Source: Pseudomonas syringae (GTDB lineage Bacteria > Pseudomonadota > Gammaproteobacteria > Pseudomonadales > Pseudomonadaceae). Taken from it: a stretch of DNA of 64,000 nucleotides. The stretch spans positions 155,236 through 219,235 of the forward strand of contig NZ_WKEQ01000005.1 of assembly GCF_021605415.1 (NCBI RefSeq), in the 5' to 3' direction. How positions within the stretch are numbered: the first letter of the stretch is position 1; each line of letters starts with the position of its first letter. The notes beneath the pieces are model-generated. The model had not been told where the DNA came from, ran no database searches, and saw only the letters and a program-made list of their open reading frames with translations. Shown piece after piece: positions 8,474 through 19,007 of the stretch. Both the position numbers and the translations under genes were made by a program.

Positions 8474-9586
8474 TCAACCACGAGCCATAACCTTGCGCAG
8501 CGCTTCAAGGAAGCGGCTGTTTTCTCTTTCAAGACCGATGGTGACGCGCAAATGGTTCGGCATGCCGTAGTTGGCCACTGGACGCACAATCACGCCTTCG
8601 CGCAACAAGTCTTCGAACACCGGCGCCGCCACTTGACCGAGATCGACACAAATGAAATTGCCTTTCGACGGAATCCAGGTCAACCCCAGCGCACTGAAAC
8701 CGGCTTCCAGCTGTTGCATGCCGGCTTCGTTCAAGCGGCGGCTTTTGGCCAGGTAGTCTTCATCCTTAAGCGCCGCACACGCTGCGGCCAGTGCCAGGCT
8801 GTTGACGTTGAACGGCTGACGAACGCGGTTCAGCACGTCCGCCACCACTGGCGTCGACAAGGCGTAGCCAACGCGCAGCGCTGCCAGGCCGTAGGCCTTG
8901 GAGAATGTCCGGGAGACGAGCATATTCGGATAAGCCGCGAGGAAATCCAGCCCATCCGGCAAGTCGCTACCCTCGGCGTATTCGATGTACGCCTCGTCCA
9001 GCACGACAAGCACATGTTCCGGCACATCTTGCAGGAATTCGTCCAGCGCCTCGGCGTCGAACCAGGTGCCGGTCGGGTTGTTCGGGTTAGCAATAAAGAC
9101 GACGCGAGTGTTGGCGTCGATCGCCGCCAGCATCGCCGGCAGGTCATGCCCCCACTCCTTGGCCGGAACGACCTTGGCCTGAGCGCCCACTGCCTGGGTC
9201 GCGATCGGATACACCGCGAACGCATGCTCGCTGAACACCGCGTTCAGGCCCGGCGCCAGATAGGCGCGCGCGACCAGTTCGAGAATGTCGTTGGAGCCGT
9301 TGCCCAAGGTCACCTGGTTCAGCTCGACGCGGCACTGCTCGGCCAGCAGCGACTTAAGGGCAAAACCGTTGCCATCCGGATAACGGGTCAGCTCGGTCAA
9401 CTCGCTACGGATCGCCGCCAGCGCTTTCGGACTGGCGCCCAGCGGGTTTTCATTGCTGGCCAGTTTGATGATGCTCGCTGGATCAAGATCCAGCTCACGT
9501 GCCAGTTCGTCCACTGGCTTGCCCGGCACGTATGGCGAAAGTTGTTGCACGCCCGGCTGTGCCAGAGCGAGGAAATTGCCACTCAT
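8474..9586 (-). CDS. hisC: Histidinol-phosphate aminotransferase
   Basis: This 370-residue class I/II aminotransferase has the N-terminal SPYVPGKP and LASNENPLG motifs, NPNNPTGT, and the PLP-lysine segment SRTFSKAYGLAALRVGY. In Pseudomonas this second HisC copy (hisC2) sits in the aromatic supraoperon. It is thought to act mainly as an aromatic aminotransferase for prephenate or phenylpyruvate as well as imidazole acetol phosphate. It lies 13 bases after pheA and 28 bases before the tyrA-aroA start, so co-transcription is very likely. Confidence 0.94.
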   Translation of the reverse strand: MSGNFLALAQPGVQQLSPYVPGKPVDELARELDLDPASIIKLASNENPLGASPKALAAIRSELTELTRYPDGNGFALKSLLAEQCRVELNQVTLGNGSNDILELVARAYLAPGLNAVFSEHAFAVYPIATQAVGAQAKVVPAKEWGHDLPAMLAAIDANTRVVFIANPNNPTGTWFDAEALDEFLQDVPEHVLVVLDEAYIEYAEGSDLPDGLDFLAAYPNMLVSRTFSKAYGLAALRVGYALSTPVVADVLNRVRQPFNVNSLALAAACAALKDEDYLAKSRRLNEAGMQQLEAGFSALGLTWIPSKGNFICVDLGQVAAPVFEDLLREGVIVRPVANYGMPNHLRVTIGLERENSRFLEALRKVMARG

Positions 9587-9599
9587 TTGCTACCGCCCC

Positions 9600-10694
9600 T
9601 TAGAGAACTGCTTTCGGGTAGGAACCCAGTACTTTGAGTGCTACTGCTTCCTGACTGATCTTCTCCAGCACACCTTTGATCAACGGATCGCGGTGGTGGC
9701 CAACGAAGTCGATGAAGAACACGTAAGTCCATTTACCGCTGCGCGAAGGACGTGTCTCGATACGAGTCAGGTCGATCCCGTTGTCGTGGAACGGCACCAG
9801 CAGCTCATGCAGCGCGCCGGGCTTGTTGCTCATGGACACGATGATCGAAGTCTTGTCGTCGCCAGTCGGCGGCACTTCCTGATTACCGATCATCAGGAAT
9901 CGCGTGGAGTTGTCCGGGCGATCCTCGATTTTCTCGGCCAGACGGGTCAGGCCATACAGGCCAGCAGCCATGTCACCGGCAATCGCCGCCGAGTTCCACT
10001 CACCCTTGACCCGCTTGGCCGCTTCGGCGTTGCTCGAAACCGCCACGCGCTCGACGTTCGGGTAATGCGCGTCGAGCCACTTGCGGCACTGGGCCAGCGA
10101 CTGCGCATGAGAATAGATGCGGCTGATACTGTCGGTCTTGGTGTTTTCGCCGACCAACAAATGATGGTGGATACGCAGCTCAACTTCGCCGCAGATCACC
10201 ATGTCGTGCTCGAGGAAGCTGTCGAGGGTGTGATTGACCGCGCCTTCGGTGGAGTTTTCCACCGGCACCACGCCGAAGTTCACCGCACCGGCTGCCACTT
10301 CACGGAACACTTCGTCGATCGCCGCCATCGGCTTGCTGATCACGGCATGGCCGAAGTGCTTCATCGCGGCCGCTTGGGTAAAGGTGCCTTCCGGGCCGAG
10401 ATAAGCCACTTTCAGCGGCTGCTCCAGCGCCAGGCAGGAAGACATGATTTCGCGGAACAACCGCGCCATCTCTTCGTTGCCCAACGGCCCCTGATTTCGC
10501 TCCATCACGCGTTTGAGCACCTGGGCTTCACGCTCCGGACGGTAAAACACCGGGACTTCGCCCTCGGCCAGCGACGCCATTTTCACCCGCGCCACTTCCT
10601 GGGCGCAGCGTGCGCGCTCGCTGATCAGCTCCATGACTTTGGTGTCCAGCGCATCGATACGGACGCGCAGCGCCTTGAGTTCTTGCTCGGACAT
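9600..10694 (-). CDS. pheA: Bifunctional chorismate mutase / prephenate dehydratase (P-protein)
   Basis: The 364 residues contain an AroQ chorismate mutase domain (LKALRVRIDALDTKVMELISERA, about 1-90). A prephenate dehydratase domain follows (YLGPEGTFTQAA, DNSTRF). A C-terminal ACT domain (SMSNKPGALHELLVPF, then RIETRPSR) is the likely phenylalanine-sensing site. The enzyme converts chorismate to phenylpyruvate. Its start overlaps the serC stop by one base and hisC follows 13 bases later. Confidence 0.96.
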   Translation of the reverse strand: MSEQELKALRVRIDALDTKVMELISERARCAQEVARVKMASLAEGEVPVFYRPEREAQVLKRVMERNQGPLGNEEMARLFREIMSSCLALEQPLKVAYLGPEGTFTQAAAMKHFGHAVISKPMAAIDEVFREVAAGAVNFGVVPVENSTEGAVNHTLDSFLEHDMVICGEVELRIHHHLLVGENTKTDSISRIYSHAQSLAQCRKWLDAHYPNVERVAVSSNAEAAKRVKGEWNSAAIAGDMAAGLYGLTRLAEKIEDRPDNSTRFLMIGNQEVPPTGDDKTSIIVSMSNKPGALHELLVPFHDNGIDLTRIETRPSRSGKWTYVFFIDFVGHHRDPLIKGVLEKISQEAVALKVLGSYPKAVL

Positions 10695-11779
10695 CAGCCG
10701 TGTTCCTTCTCGAACTCCGCCATGTACGCCACCAACGCGTTGACCGCAGTGATGTCGACAGCGTTATAGATAGAAGCGCGCATGCCACCCACGGAGCGGT
10801 GGCCCTTGAGGTTAAGCAGGCCGCGTTCGTCGGCGCCGGCCAGGAACGGCTTGTCGAGGCGGTCATCGGCCAGACGGAACGGCACGTTCATCCACGAGCG
10901 ATCCGACTTGTTGATCGGGTTGCTGTAAAGGCCGCTGGCGTCGATGAAGCCGTACAGCGTGCGCTGCTTGACGTCGTTGAGCTTGGCGATCGCGTCGACG
11001 CCGCCCTGCTCTTTCAGCCACTGGAACACCAGGCCGGACAAGTACCAGGCCAGTGTCGGCGGGGTGTTGTACATCGAGCCGTTATCGGCCGCGACCTTGT
11101 AGTTGAGCATGGTCGGGCACAGGGCACGCGCCTTGCCAAGCAGATCTTCGCGGACGATGTTGACCACGATGCCACTCGGGCCGATGTTCTTCTGCGCGCC
11201 GGCGTAGATCATGCCGAAGCGGGAAATGTCGACCGGACGCGACAGAATGTCCGAAGACATGTCAGCCACCAGCGGCACGTCGCCGGTTTGCGGAATCCAC
11301 TGGAATTCCAGACCACCGATGGTTTCGTTCGGCGCGTAGTGAACGTAGGCCGCGTCTTTGGACAGGTTCCACTCGTTCTGGCCCGGAATGGCGAAATAGT
11401 CATATGGCTTGGCGGTGGCGGCAACGTTGACGTGACCGTAACGCGAGGCTTCTTCGATGGCTTTCTGCGACCAGATACCGGTGTCGATATAGTCGGCGCT
11501 GCCGCCTTCGGGCAACAGGTTCAGTGGAATCTGCGCAAACTGCTGGCTCGCGCCACCTTGCAGAAACAGCACTTTGTAGTTCGACGGGATATTAAGCAGG
11601 TCACGCAGATCCTGCTCGGCCTGGGTCGCGATGGACACGAACTCATCACTGCGATGGCTCATTTCCATGACCGACAGGCCTTTGCCGTGCCAGTCGAGCA
11701 ATTCACCCTGGGCGCGCTGCAGGACAGCTTCGGGAAGCGCCGCGGGACCGGCACAGAAGTTATAGGCTCTCTTGCTCAC
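10694..11779 (-). CDS. serC: Phosphoserine aminotransferase
   Basis: The 361 residues are those of SerC: SKRAYNFCAGPAALPE at the start, MEMSHRSDEF, FLQGGASQQF and YAGAQKNIGPSG, whose lysine binds PLP. The enzyme forms phosphoserine from 3-phosphohydroxypyruvate and also serves pyridoxal synthesis. GTG at 11779 is chosen because it gives the family length; a longer upstream frame adds unconserved residues. It is the first gene of the serC-pheA-hisC-tyrA/aroA-cmk-rpsA series, after the gyrA terminator. Confidence 0.95.
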   Translation of the reverse strand: MSKRAYNFCAGPAALPEAVLQRAQGELLDWHGKGLSVMEMSHRSDEFVSIATQAEQDLRDLLNIPSNYKVLFLQGGASQQFAQIPLNLLPEGGSADYIDTGIWSQKAIEEASRYGHVNVAATAKPYDYFAIPGQNEWNLSKDAAYVHYAPNETIGGLEFQWIPQTGDVPLVADMSSDILSRPVDISRFGMIYAGAQKNIGPSGIVVNIVREDLLGKARALCPTMLNYKVAADNGSMYNTPPTLAWYLSGLVFQWLKEQGGVDAIAKLNDVKQRTLYGFIDASGLYSNPINKSDRSWMNVPFRLADDRLDKPFLAGADERGLLNLKGHRSVGGMRASIYNAVDITAVNALVAYMAEFEKEHG

Positions 11780-11884
11780 ATCCAATCTCGCTCTGGCTTG
11801 GTGATACACAATAATTCTTTGATCGGTCACAGGATCTTTGCAGGAGCAGCCTTCGGCAGCACCTGCACAGGCATTTCATGCCTG

Positions 11885-11926
11885 ACAAACAACAAGGGGG
11901 CGAATTTTCATCCGCCCCCTGTTTGT
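11885..11926 (-). terminator. Terminator after gyrA
   Basis: GGGGGCG (11896-11902) pairs with CGCCCCC (11913-11919), and outer arms ACAAAC and GTTTGT extend the stem. The minus strand is T-rich after it. It lies five bases beyond the gyrA stop. Confidence 0.8.
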
Positions 11927-11930
11927 CCAC

Positions 11931-14585
11931 TTACTCTTGTGGCTCTTCGTCGGCGGCAGCGTCGAGTTGCTGGTCTTCTACAGCGTCGTCGACCACGACA
12001 TCGCCTTCGAACACCTCGCCCTCTTCGCCTTCAAGCTCTTCGCCCTCGATTTCCGACGGCTCCTGTACCCGCTCCAGCCCGACCAGGGTTTCATCCTTGG
12101 CCAGTTTGATGAGGGTCACGCCCTGGGTGTTACGCCCCAGACTGGACACTTCGTCAACGCGAGTACGTACCAGGGTGCCCTGGTCGGAAATCAGCATGAT
12201 TTCCTCGCCGTCGAGCACCTGGACTGCGCCGACCAGACGGCCGTTACGCTCGTTGCTGACCATGGCGATCACGCCCTGACCGCCACGTTTGTATTCAGGG
12301 AACTCGCTGATGGCCGTACGCTTGCCGTAACCACGTGCAGAGGCGGTGAGGATCTCGCTGCCTTCTTCCGGGATCAGCATGGAAATCAGCTTCTGGCCTT
12401 CCGGCAGACGCATGCCGCGAACACCGCGAGCGGTACGGCCCATGGCGCGAACGTCGGATTCCTTGAAGCGGGTCACCTTGCCACCGTCGGAGAACAGCAT
12501 GACTTCACGCTCGCCATCGGTGATGGCTGCGGAGATCAGCACGTCGCCTTCATCCAGCTCCAGCGCGATCAGACCGACGCTGCGCTGACGGCTGAAGGAT
12601 TCCAGCGGGGTCTTCTTCACGGTGCCGAGTGCGGTCGCCATAAAGATGTAGTGACCTTCGGTGTATTCCTCGACCGGCAACATGGTGGTGATGTATTCAC
12701 CGTCATCCAGCGGCAGCAGGTTGACCAGCGGACGACCACGGGCGGCGCGCGATGCTTCCGGGATCTCGTAGGTCTTCAGCCAGTACACCTTGCCTTTGCT
12801 GGAGAACAGCAGCAGCGTGGTGTGGCTGTTCGCGACCAGCAGGTGAGCAATGTAGTCCTCATCCTTGACGCCGGTCGCCGATTTGCCTTTACCGCCACGA
12901 CGCTGAGCCTGATACGCAGCCAATGGCTGGGTCTTGGCGTAGCCACCGTGGGAGATGGTCACGACGCGCTCTTCTTCCGGGATCATGTCACCCAGGGTCA
13001 GGTCGAGACGGGCATCGAGAATTTCGGTGCGACGCACGTCGCCGTATTCGGCGCGGATCACTTCCAGCTCTTCGCGGATCACTTCCATCAGGCGCACGGC
13101 GCTGTTGAGGATGCGGATCAGCTCGCCGATCTGGTTGAGGATCTCCTGATACTCGGCCAGCAGCTTCTCGTGTTCCAGACCGGTCAGGCGATGCAGACGC
13201 AGTTCGAGAATGGCTTGCGCCTGTTCCGGCGACAGGAAGTACTTGCCTTCACGCAGACCGTATTGCGGATCGAGGTTCTCGGGACGGCACGAATCGGCGC
13301 CGGCACGCTCAACCATCGCCACCACGGCGGACGATTCCCAAGGGGTGCTGATCAGCGCCTCTTTGGCTTCCGACGGCGTTGGCGAGGCCTTGATCAGGGC
13401 GATGACAGGATCAATGTTCGACAGGGCAACGGCCTGGCCTTCGAGAATGTGACCACGCTCGCGGGCTTTACGCAGTTCGAACACGGTGCGTCGGGTAACC
13501 ACTTCGCGACGGTGGCGAACGAAGGCTTCCAGCAGATCCTTGAGGTTCAGGATGCGTGGACGGCCGTCGATCAACGCGACGATGTTGATACCGAACACCG
13601 CTTGCAATTGAGTCTGGGCGTAGAGGTTGTTGAGAATCACCTCAGGCACTTCGCCGCGACGCAGCTCGATCACGACGCGCATGCCGTCCTTGTCGGATTC
13701 GTCGCGCAGTTCGGTGATGCCTTCGAGCTTCTTCTCTTTAACCAGCTCGGCGATCTTCTCGATCAGACGCGCCTTGTTCAACTGGTACGGCAGTTCGGTG
13801 ATGACGATCTGCTGGCGGCCACCGACCTTGTCGATGTCTTCGATGGTCGAGCGGGCACGCATGTAAATGCGCCCGCGACCGGTGCGGTAGGCTTCGATGA
13901 TACCGGCGCGACCGTTGATGATCGCGGCGGTCGGGAAGTCCGGGCCGGGGATGTATTGCATCAACTCGTCGACCGTCAGCTCGGGATTGTCGATGAGCGC
14001 CAGGCAACCGTCGATGACTTCACCGAGGTTGTGCGGCGGAATGTTGGTCGCCATGCCCACGGCGATACCGCTGGAGCCGTTGACCAACAGGTTGGGAATA
14101 CGGGTCGGCATGACCGCCGGGATCATTTCGGTGCCGTCGTAGTTCGGCACCCAGTCCACAGTTTCTTTATGCAGGTCGGCCAGCAGCTCGTGCGCCAGCT
14201 TGGTCATGCGGACTTCGGTGTATCGCATGGCCGCAGCGTTGTCGCCGTCCACCGAACCGAAGTTGCCCTGACCGTCAACCAGCAGGTAGCGCAGGGAGAA
14301 AGGCTGGGCCATGCGGACGATGGTGTCGTACACCGCAGTGTCACCGTGCGGGTGATACTTACCGATCACGTCACCGACGACACGGGCAGATTTCTTGTAC
14401 GGCTTGTTGAAGTCGTTGCCCAGCTCGCTCATCGCGAACAGCACGCGACGGTGCACGGGCTTGAGGCCATCGCGCGCATCCGGCAGTGCACGGCCGACGA
14501 TCACGCTCATCGCGTAGTCGAGGTAGGACTGTTTCAGCTCGTCTTCGATATTGACCGGGAGGATTTCTTTGGCCAGTTCGCCCAT
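11931..14585 (-). CDS. gyrA: DNA gyrase subunit A
   Basis: This 884-residue protein has the GyrA breakage-reunion domain with catalytic Arg121-Tyr122 ([11 protein letters not shown]), then the beta-pinwheel C-terminal domain with the GyrA box QRRGGKGK and a long acidic tail. In the quinolone-determining region the residues are Thr83 and Asp87 ([13 protein letters not shown]), the same as wild-type P. aeruginosa, so no classic resistance change is present. The start at MGELAKEI is the family start. GyrA with GyrB introduces negative supercoils. Confidence 0.98.
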   Translation of the reverse strand: MGELAKEILPVNIEDELKQSYLDYAMSVIVGRALPDARDGLKPVHRRVLFAMSELGNDFNKPYKKSARVVGDVIGKYHPHGDTAVYDTIVRMAQPFSLRYLLVDGQGNFGSVDGDNAAAMRYTEVRMTKLAHELLADLHKETVDWVPNYDGTEMIPAVMPTRIPNLLVNGSSGIAVGMATNIPPHNLGEVIDGCLALIDNPELTVDELMQYIPGPDFPTAAIINGRAGIIEAYRTGRGRIYMRARSTIEDIDKVGGRQQIVITELPYQLNKARLIEKIAELVKEKKLEGITELRDESDKDGMRVVIELRRGEVPEVILNNLYAQTQLQAVFGINIVALIDGRPRILNLKDLLEAFVRHRREVVTRRTVFELRKARERGHILEGQAVALSNIDPVIALIKASPTPSEAKEALISTPWESSAVVAMVERAGADSCRPENLDPQYGLREGKYFLSPEQAQAILELRLHRLTGLEHEKLLAEYQEILNQIGELIRILNSAVRLMEVIREELEVIRAEYGDVRRTEILDARLDLTLGDMIPEEERVVTISHGGYAKTQPLAAYQAQRRGGKGKSATGVKDEDYIAHLLVANSHTTLLLFSSKGKVYWLKTYEIPEASRAARGRPLVNLLPLDDGEYITTMLPVEEYTEGHYIFMATALGTVKKTPLESFSRQRSVGLIALELDEGDVLISAAITDGEREVMLFSDGGKVTRFKESDVRAMGRTARGVRGMRLPEGQKLISMLIPEEGSEILTASARGYGKRTAISEFPEYKRGGQGVIAMVSNERNGRLVGAVQVLDGEEIMLISDQGTLVRTRVDEVSSLGRNTQGVTLIKLAKDETLVGLERVQEPSEIEGEELEGEEGEVFEGDVVVDDAVEDQQLDAAADEEPQE

Positions 14586-15007
14586 GAGAAGCCTGATTCC
14601 TTTTTCTGGTGAAACTTCGTCATTTCCATATGGGATCAACGAAGCTCGTCGATGCAGGCTGAGTGCCATGCACCGACTTACGACAAATCAACAAGTTGAC
14701 CCTGGATTTGCGCAGTGAAGACAACCCCGCAGGGCTGTCTCGGAAAACGCCGGATGTTATCACAAGAGCCGCCACGCACCTATCCCCCAGACGCGCATGG
14801 AGCATAGTTAGTTGACCGGTGACAGGCTTGACGGGGACGAGAGAGGCTTAGAGATGCATCGAATGCTCAAATTGAGATCTATTCGGGGATGTTTATTGAC
14901 TTATACGGCCTCATCGCTGGCAAGCCAGCTCCCACAGGTTGCGTGATCACTCGATTCCTGTGGGAGCTGGCTTGCCAGCGATGGGCCCGCTCAAACGCCA
15001 AGGCCAA
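14586..15007. other. Intergenic region upstream of gyrA
   Basis: These 422 bases separate gyrA from the end of mtnA. They hold the gyrA promoter area and an inverted REP pair at 14913-14982. I see no gene in them. Confidence 0.6.
14913..14982. repeat. REP-like inverted pair between mtnA and gyrA
   Basis: Two 26-base units, beginning ATCGCTGGCAAGCCAGCTCC and its reverse complement, face each other across an 18-base loop. The same unit recurs at 60990-61080, and a related one at 32021-32113. This is the common P. fluorescens short palindromic repeat arrangement (REP doublet). Confidence 0.85.
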
Positions 15008-16084
15008 TCAATGCAGGCGTTTGCGGCACATGAGCTGGGCCATTTTCGCGGTGTCGGGGCGTTCGACGATGCCTTTTTCGGTGACGATGGCGTCGATCAA
15101 GTCAGCCGGGGTGACATCGAACACCGGGTTGAATGCCTCGACGTCGGCACCCACACGCTTGCCGCCGACTTCCAGCAGTTCGGCACCGTCACGCTCCTCA
15201 ATCGGAATGTCATCGCCGCTGGCCAGGTTCATGTCGATGGTCGAACTCGGCGCCACCACCATGAAACGCACGCCGTGGTGCATGGCATTGACCGCCAGTT
15301 GATAAGTACCGATTTTATTGGCGACGTCGCCGTTGGCGGTGATCCGGTCAGCGCCGACGATCACCCAGGTCACGCCTTTGGTTTTCATGATGTGCGCGGC
15401 TGCGGAGTCAGCGTTCAGCGTCACCGGAATCCCTTCATTGGCCAGTTCCCACGCAGTCAGACGCGACCCTTGAAGCCACGGACGGGTTTCGTCGGCGTAG
15501 ACGCGCTCGACCATGCCTTCCAGGAACGCGCCGCGAATCACGCCCAGCGCCGTGCCGAAACCGCCGGTCGCCAGTGCGCCGGTGTTGCAGTGCGTGAGGA
15601 TGGCCTGAGCATTGCCCTGATGCTTGCGAATCAGATCAACGCCCAGTTGCGCCATGGTCAGGTTGGCTTCGCGATCACTTTCATGGATCGCGAGGGCTTC
15701 GGCTTCCAGCGCCGCCAGTGGATCGGCGTTTTCTTTCAGGCGATCCAGCCGATCGTGCATGCGACCCAGCGCCCAGAACAGGTTGACGGCTGTAGGACGG
15801 GAATCGGCCAGCAGCATGAAATCCTCTTCCAGCGCCGCATACCAGTCGCCCCCTTCGGCAATTCGCGTACGCGCTGCCAGCACGATGCCATAGGCCGCAC
15901 TGATGCCGATGGCTGGCGCACCGCGCACCACCATAGAACGAATGGCTTCGGCCACGCCCGCTGCACTGGTGTAGGCAATCCAGTTTTCCTCGAACGGCAG
16001 AATGCGCTGATCGAGCAGGTACAGGGCGCCATCACGCCAATCGATGGCCTTCACTTTCTCTGCAGCCAACAGTCGATCGCGCAT
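15008..16084 (-). CDS. mtnA: S-methyl-5-thioribose-1-phosphate isomerase
   Basis: The 358 residues read as MtnA, an eIF2B-alpha-like fold: [61 protein letters not shown] and [20 protein letters not shown]. The cysteine in HCNTG and the aspartate in GADRI are the catalytic residues of the family. It isomerises 5-methylthioribose-1-phosphate to the ribulose form in methionine salvage. It is divergent from mtaD, whose product feeds the same pathway; their starts are 108 bases apart. Confidence 0.95.
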   Translation of the reverse strand: MRDRLLAAEKVKAIDWRDGALYLLDQRILPFEENWIAYTSAAGVAEAIRSMVVRGAPAIGISAAYGIVLAARTRIAEGGDWYAALEEDFMLLADSRPTAVNLFWALGRMHDRLDRLKENADPLAALEAEALAIHESDREANLTMAQLGVDLIRKHQGNAQAILTHCNTGALATGGFGTALGVIRGAFLEGMVERVYADETRPWLQGSRLTAWELANEGIPVTLNADSAAAHIMKTKGVTWVIVGADRITANGDVANKIGTYQLAVNAMHHGVRFMVVAPSSTIDMNLASGDDIPIEERDGAELLEVGGKRVGADVEAFNPVFDVTPADLIDAIVTEKGIVERPDTAKMAQLMCRKRLH

Positions 16085-16192
16085 CCCAACCCCCGCACTT
16101 ATGAACAAAAGCCGCCGATTATAGCGAGCCCCCCGCGAAGACGCTCGGGTATACTTCGCCATCCTTCACAAAAGCACTGGAACCGACCCTCG

Positions 16193-17527
16193 ATGCCGAA
16201 ACCTGCCATTGCGCTCGATTTATTGTTGCTGCCGACCTGGCTCGTTCCTGTCGAACCCGCTGGCGTGGTGCTCAAAGAGCATTGCCTGGGCATCCGTGAC
16301 GGTCGCATCGTGTTTATCGGCCCGCGCGCTGAGGCGCTGAAGTGCAACGCCACTGAAACTCGCGAATTGCCGGACGTCTTGCTCAGTCCGGGTCTGATCA
16401 ATGCTCACGGTCACGCGGCGATGACGCTGTTCCGTGGTCTGGCGGATGATCTGCCGTTGATGACCTGGCTGGAAAACCACATCTGGCCTGCCGAGGGCAA
16501 ATGGGTCGATGAAGATTTCGTCCGTGATGGCACCGACCTGGCCATCGCCGAACAGATAAAAGGTGGCATCACCTGTTTTTCTGACATGTATTTCTTCCCG
16601 AAGGTTGCCAGCGAGCGCGTGCACAACAGCGGTATCCGCGCGCAGATTGCCATTCCGATCCTCGATTTTCCCATTCCGGGTGCCGCCAGCGCCGACGAAG
16701 CCATTCGTCAGGGCGTCGAGCTGTTCGGCGATCTCAAGCATCACGAGCGCATCAAGATCACCTTCGGCCCTCACGCACCCTACACCGTGGGCGACGAGAA
16801 TCTGGAAAAAATCCGCGTCATTGCCGAAGAGCTCGACGCCTCGATCCATATGCACGTCCACGAAACCGCTTTCGAAGTGCAGCAAGCGGTCGAGCAGAAC
16901 GGCGAACGCCCGCTGGCGCGCCTCGGTCGACTGGGCCTGCTCGGCCCGCGCTTCCAGGCCGTGCACATGACCCAGATCAGCGAGGACGACCTTGCGCTGC
17001 TGGTAGAAAGCAACACCAGCGTGATCCATTGCCCGGAATCGAACCTGAAACTGGCCAGCGGCTTCTGCCCGGTGGAGCGTCTGTGGCAGGCTGGGGTCAA
17101 CGTCGCCGTCGGCACCGATGGCGCGGCGAGCAATAATGATCTCGATCTGCTCGGCGAGACCCGTACCGCTGCGTTGCTGGCCAAAGCCGTTGCCGGCTCG
17201 GCCACCGCACTGGATGCCCACCGCGCCTTGCGCATGGCCACGCTCAACGGCGCCCGCGCCCTCGGGATCGAAGCGCAGACCGGTTCGCTGGAAATCGGCA
17301 AGGCGGCAGACATCGTCGCCTTTGATTTGTCCGGACTGGCGCAGCAACCGGTCTATGACCCGGTGTCGCAGCTTATCTATGCCACCGGCCGCGACTGCGT
17401 TAAGCATTTGTGGGTCGCCGGCAAACAATTGCTCGACGACCGGCGCCTGACGCGCCTTGATGAACAACAACTGATCGCCACCGCCAAAGCCTGGGGCCAG
17501 CGCATCAGCGGTCACACCGAATCGTAA
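16193..17527 (+). CDS. mtaD: 5-methylthioadenosine / S-adenosylhomocysteine deaminase (TRZ/ATZ amidohydrolase)
   Basis: The 444 residues are a metal-dependent amidohydrolase: NAHGHAAM gives the HxH metal pair, [10 protein letters not shown] and the histidine in VHMTQ follow, and [13 protein letters not shown] holds the metal aspartate. The MtaD family deaminates methylthioadenosine to methylthioinosine, the route Pseudomonas uses in place of direct phosphorolysis. The start [16 protein letters not shown] is chosen because longer frames run into mtnA. The divergent mtnA and the downstream ubiG are conserved neighbours. Confidence 0.93.
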   Translation: MPKPAIALDLLLLPTWLVPVEPAGVVLKEHCLGIRDGRIVFIGPRAEALKCNATETRELPDVLLSPGLINAHGHAAMTLFRGLADDLPLMTWLENHIWPAEGKWVDEDFVRDGTDLAIAEQIKGGITCFSDMYFFPKVASERVHNSGIRAQIAIPILDFPIPGAASADEAIRQGVELFGDLKHHERIKITFGPHAPYTVGDENLEKIRVIAEELDASIHMHVHETAFEVQQAVEQNGERPLARLGRLGLLGPRFQAVHMTQISEDDLALLVESNTSVIHCPESNLKLASGFCPVERLWQAGVNVAVGTDGAASNNDLDLLGETRTAALLAKAVAGSATALDAHRALRMATLNGARALGIEAQTGSLEIGKAADIVAFDLSGLAQQPVYDPVSQLIYATGRDCVKHLWVAGKQLLDDRRLTRLDEQQLIATAKAWGQRISGHTES

Positions 17528-17530
17528 AAA

Positions 17531-17550
17531 CCCCGGACAGAGTTCCGGGG
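17531..17550. terminator. Possible terminator between mtaD and ubiG
   Basis: CCCCGGA and TCCGGGG form 7-base perfect arms with a 6-base loop right after the mtaD stop. The T-run on the plus strand begins only nine bases later, so termination may be partial. Confidence 0.45.
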
Positions 17551-17584
17551 CTACAACCTTTTTCAAGTTTTTCGAGGAATGACC

Positions 17585-18283
17585 ATGAGTAACGTCGACC
17601 ACGCCGAAATCGCCAAATTCGAGGCCCTTGCCCATCGCTGGTGGGATCGTGAAAGCGAGTTCAAGCCGCTGCACGACATCAACCCGTTGCGCGTCAACTG
17701 GATTGATGAGCGGGTCAATCTGGCCGGCAAAAAAGTCCTCGACGTCGGTTGCGGCGGCGGCATCCTCAGCGAAGCCATGGCCCAACGTGGCGCCACCGTG
17801 ATGGGCATCGACATGGGCGAAGCGCCGCTGGCGGTCGCGCAACTGCATCAACTGGAATCCGGCGTGAGTGTCGAGTACCGGCAGATCACCGCCGAAGACC
17901 TCGCTGAAGAAATGCCGGAGCAGTTCGATGTGGTCACCTGTCTCGAAATGCTCGAACACGTGCCTGATCCGTCGTCGGTCATCCGCGCTTGCTTCCGCAT
18001 GGTCAAGCCTGGCGGCCAAGTGTTTTTCTCGACCATCAATCGCAACCCGAAGGCGTACCTGTTTGCGATCATCGGCGCCGAATACATCATGAAGTTGCTG
18101 CCACGCGGCACCCACGACTTCAAGAAATTCATCCGCCCCTCCGAGCTGGGCGCCTGGAGCCGTATCGCCGGCCTCACCGTAAAAGACATCATCGGCCTGA
18201 CCTACAACCCGCTGACCAAACACTACAAACTGGCGGCGGACGTTGACGTCAACTACATGATCCAGACCCTGCGCGAGGAGTAA
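17585..18283 (+). CDS. ubiG: Ubiquinone biosynthesis O-methyltransferase
   Basis: The 232-residue SAM-dependent methyltransferase has motif I as [16 protein letters not shown], post-[25 protein letters not shown] and [18 protein letters not shown]. UbiG performs both O-methylations of ubiquinone synthesis at the membrane surface. Of two in-frame ATGs, the second (17585) is preferred because GAGGA stands about six bases before it and the family starts there. mupP follows four bases after the stop. Confidence 0.95.
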   Translation: MSNVDHAEIAKFEALAHRWWDRESEFKPLHDINPLRVNWIDERVNLAGKKVLDVGCGGGILSEAMAQRGATVMGIDMGEAPLAVAQLHQLESGVSVEYRQITAEDLAEEMPEQFDVVTCLEMLEHVPDPSSVIRACFRMVKPGGQVFFSTINRNPKAYLFAIIGAEYIMKLLPRGTHDFKKFIRPSELGAWSRIAGLTVKDIIGLTYNPLTKHYKLAADVDVNYMIQTLREE

Positions 18284-18287
18284 GCCG

Positions 18288-18959
18288 ATGGCTATCAGAG
18301 CAGTTCTCTTCGACATGGACGGCACCTTGCTCGACACGGCGCCGGACTTCATCGCCATTTGCCAGGCGATGCGCGCGGATCGCGGCTTGCCGCCGATCAA
18401 CGACCAGCACATTCGCGACGAGATCTCCGGCGGTGCCAAAGCCATGGTCGCGGTGACGTTTTCGATGGATCCGGAATCCCCGGGTTTCGAGCAATTGCGT
18501 CAGGAATTCCTTGAGCGCTACCTCGTGGGTTGCGCCGTGCACAGCAAACTGTTCGACGGCATGGCCGAGTTGCTGGTGGACATCGAGCGCGCGAATCTGA
18601 TCTGGGGCGTGGTCACCAACAAGCCTGTGCGTTTCGCCGAGCCGATCATGCAACGACTTGGCCTGGCCGAGCGTTCGGCAGTGCTGATCTGCCCGGATCA
18701 TGTGAAGAACAGCAAGCCGGATCCGGAGCCGCTGATTCTTGCCTGCAAAATGCTCGACCTTGATCCGTCCACTGTACTGTTCATCGGTGATGACTTGCGG
18801 GACATCGAGTCGGGCCGCGATGCGGGCACCAAGACTTGTGCCGTAACGTTTGGCTACATCCATCCGGATGACAATCCGCGGCATTGGGGTGCGGATGCGG
18901 TGGTGGATCATCCGCTGGAGTTGCGCAAGGTGCTGGATAGCGCGTTGTGTGGTTGCTGA
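18288..18959 (+). CDS. mupP: N-acetylmuramic acid 6-phosphate phosphatase (HAD superfamily)
   Basis: The 223-residue HAD hydrolase shows motif [10 protein letters not shown], motif II VTNKP, motif III lysine in NSKPDPEP and motif [14 protein letters not shown]. The position directly after ubiG and before yciK is that of MupP in Pseudomonas. MupP removes the phosphate from MurNAc-6-P in the peptidoglycan recycling bypass that gives intrinsic fosfomycin tolerance. It could otherwise be called a phosphoglycolate phosphatase (Gph-like); gene order favours MupP. Confidence 0.88.
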   Translation: MAIRAVLFDMDGTLLDTAPDFIAICQAMRADRGLPPINDQHIRDEISGGAKAMVAVTFSMDPESPGFEQLRQEFLERYLVGCAVHSKLFDGMAELLVDIERANLIWGVVTNKPVRFAEPIMQRLGLAERSAVLICPDHVKNSKPDPEPLILACKMLDLDPSTVLFIGDDLRDIESGRDAGTKTCAVTFGYIHPDDNPRHWGADAVVDHPLELRKVLDSALCGC

Positions 18960-19007
18960 CTGCGCCCTGCTCCTGCAAGCCTTCGGTTACTGATTTAAGA
19001 GGTTTTT

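Noticed and set aside
12000..12060. The acidic tail of gyrA as a frameshift product
   Set aside because: Acidic C-terminal tails are normal in GyrA, and the frame is continuous to the stop.
14509..14585. A gyrA start further upstream giving 912 residues
   Set aside because: The extra residues are not conserved and the standard MGELAKEI start gives the family length.
11937..14612. Open frame of 891 codons antisense to gyrA
   Set aside because: It mirrors the gyrA codon pattern in a GC-rich genome and has no recognisable domain; gyrA is certain.
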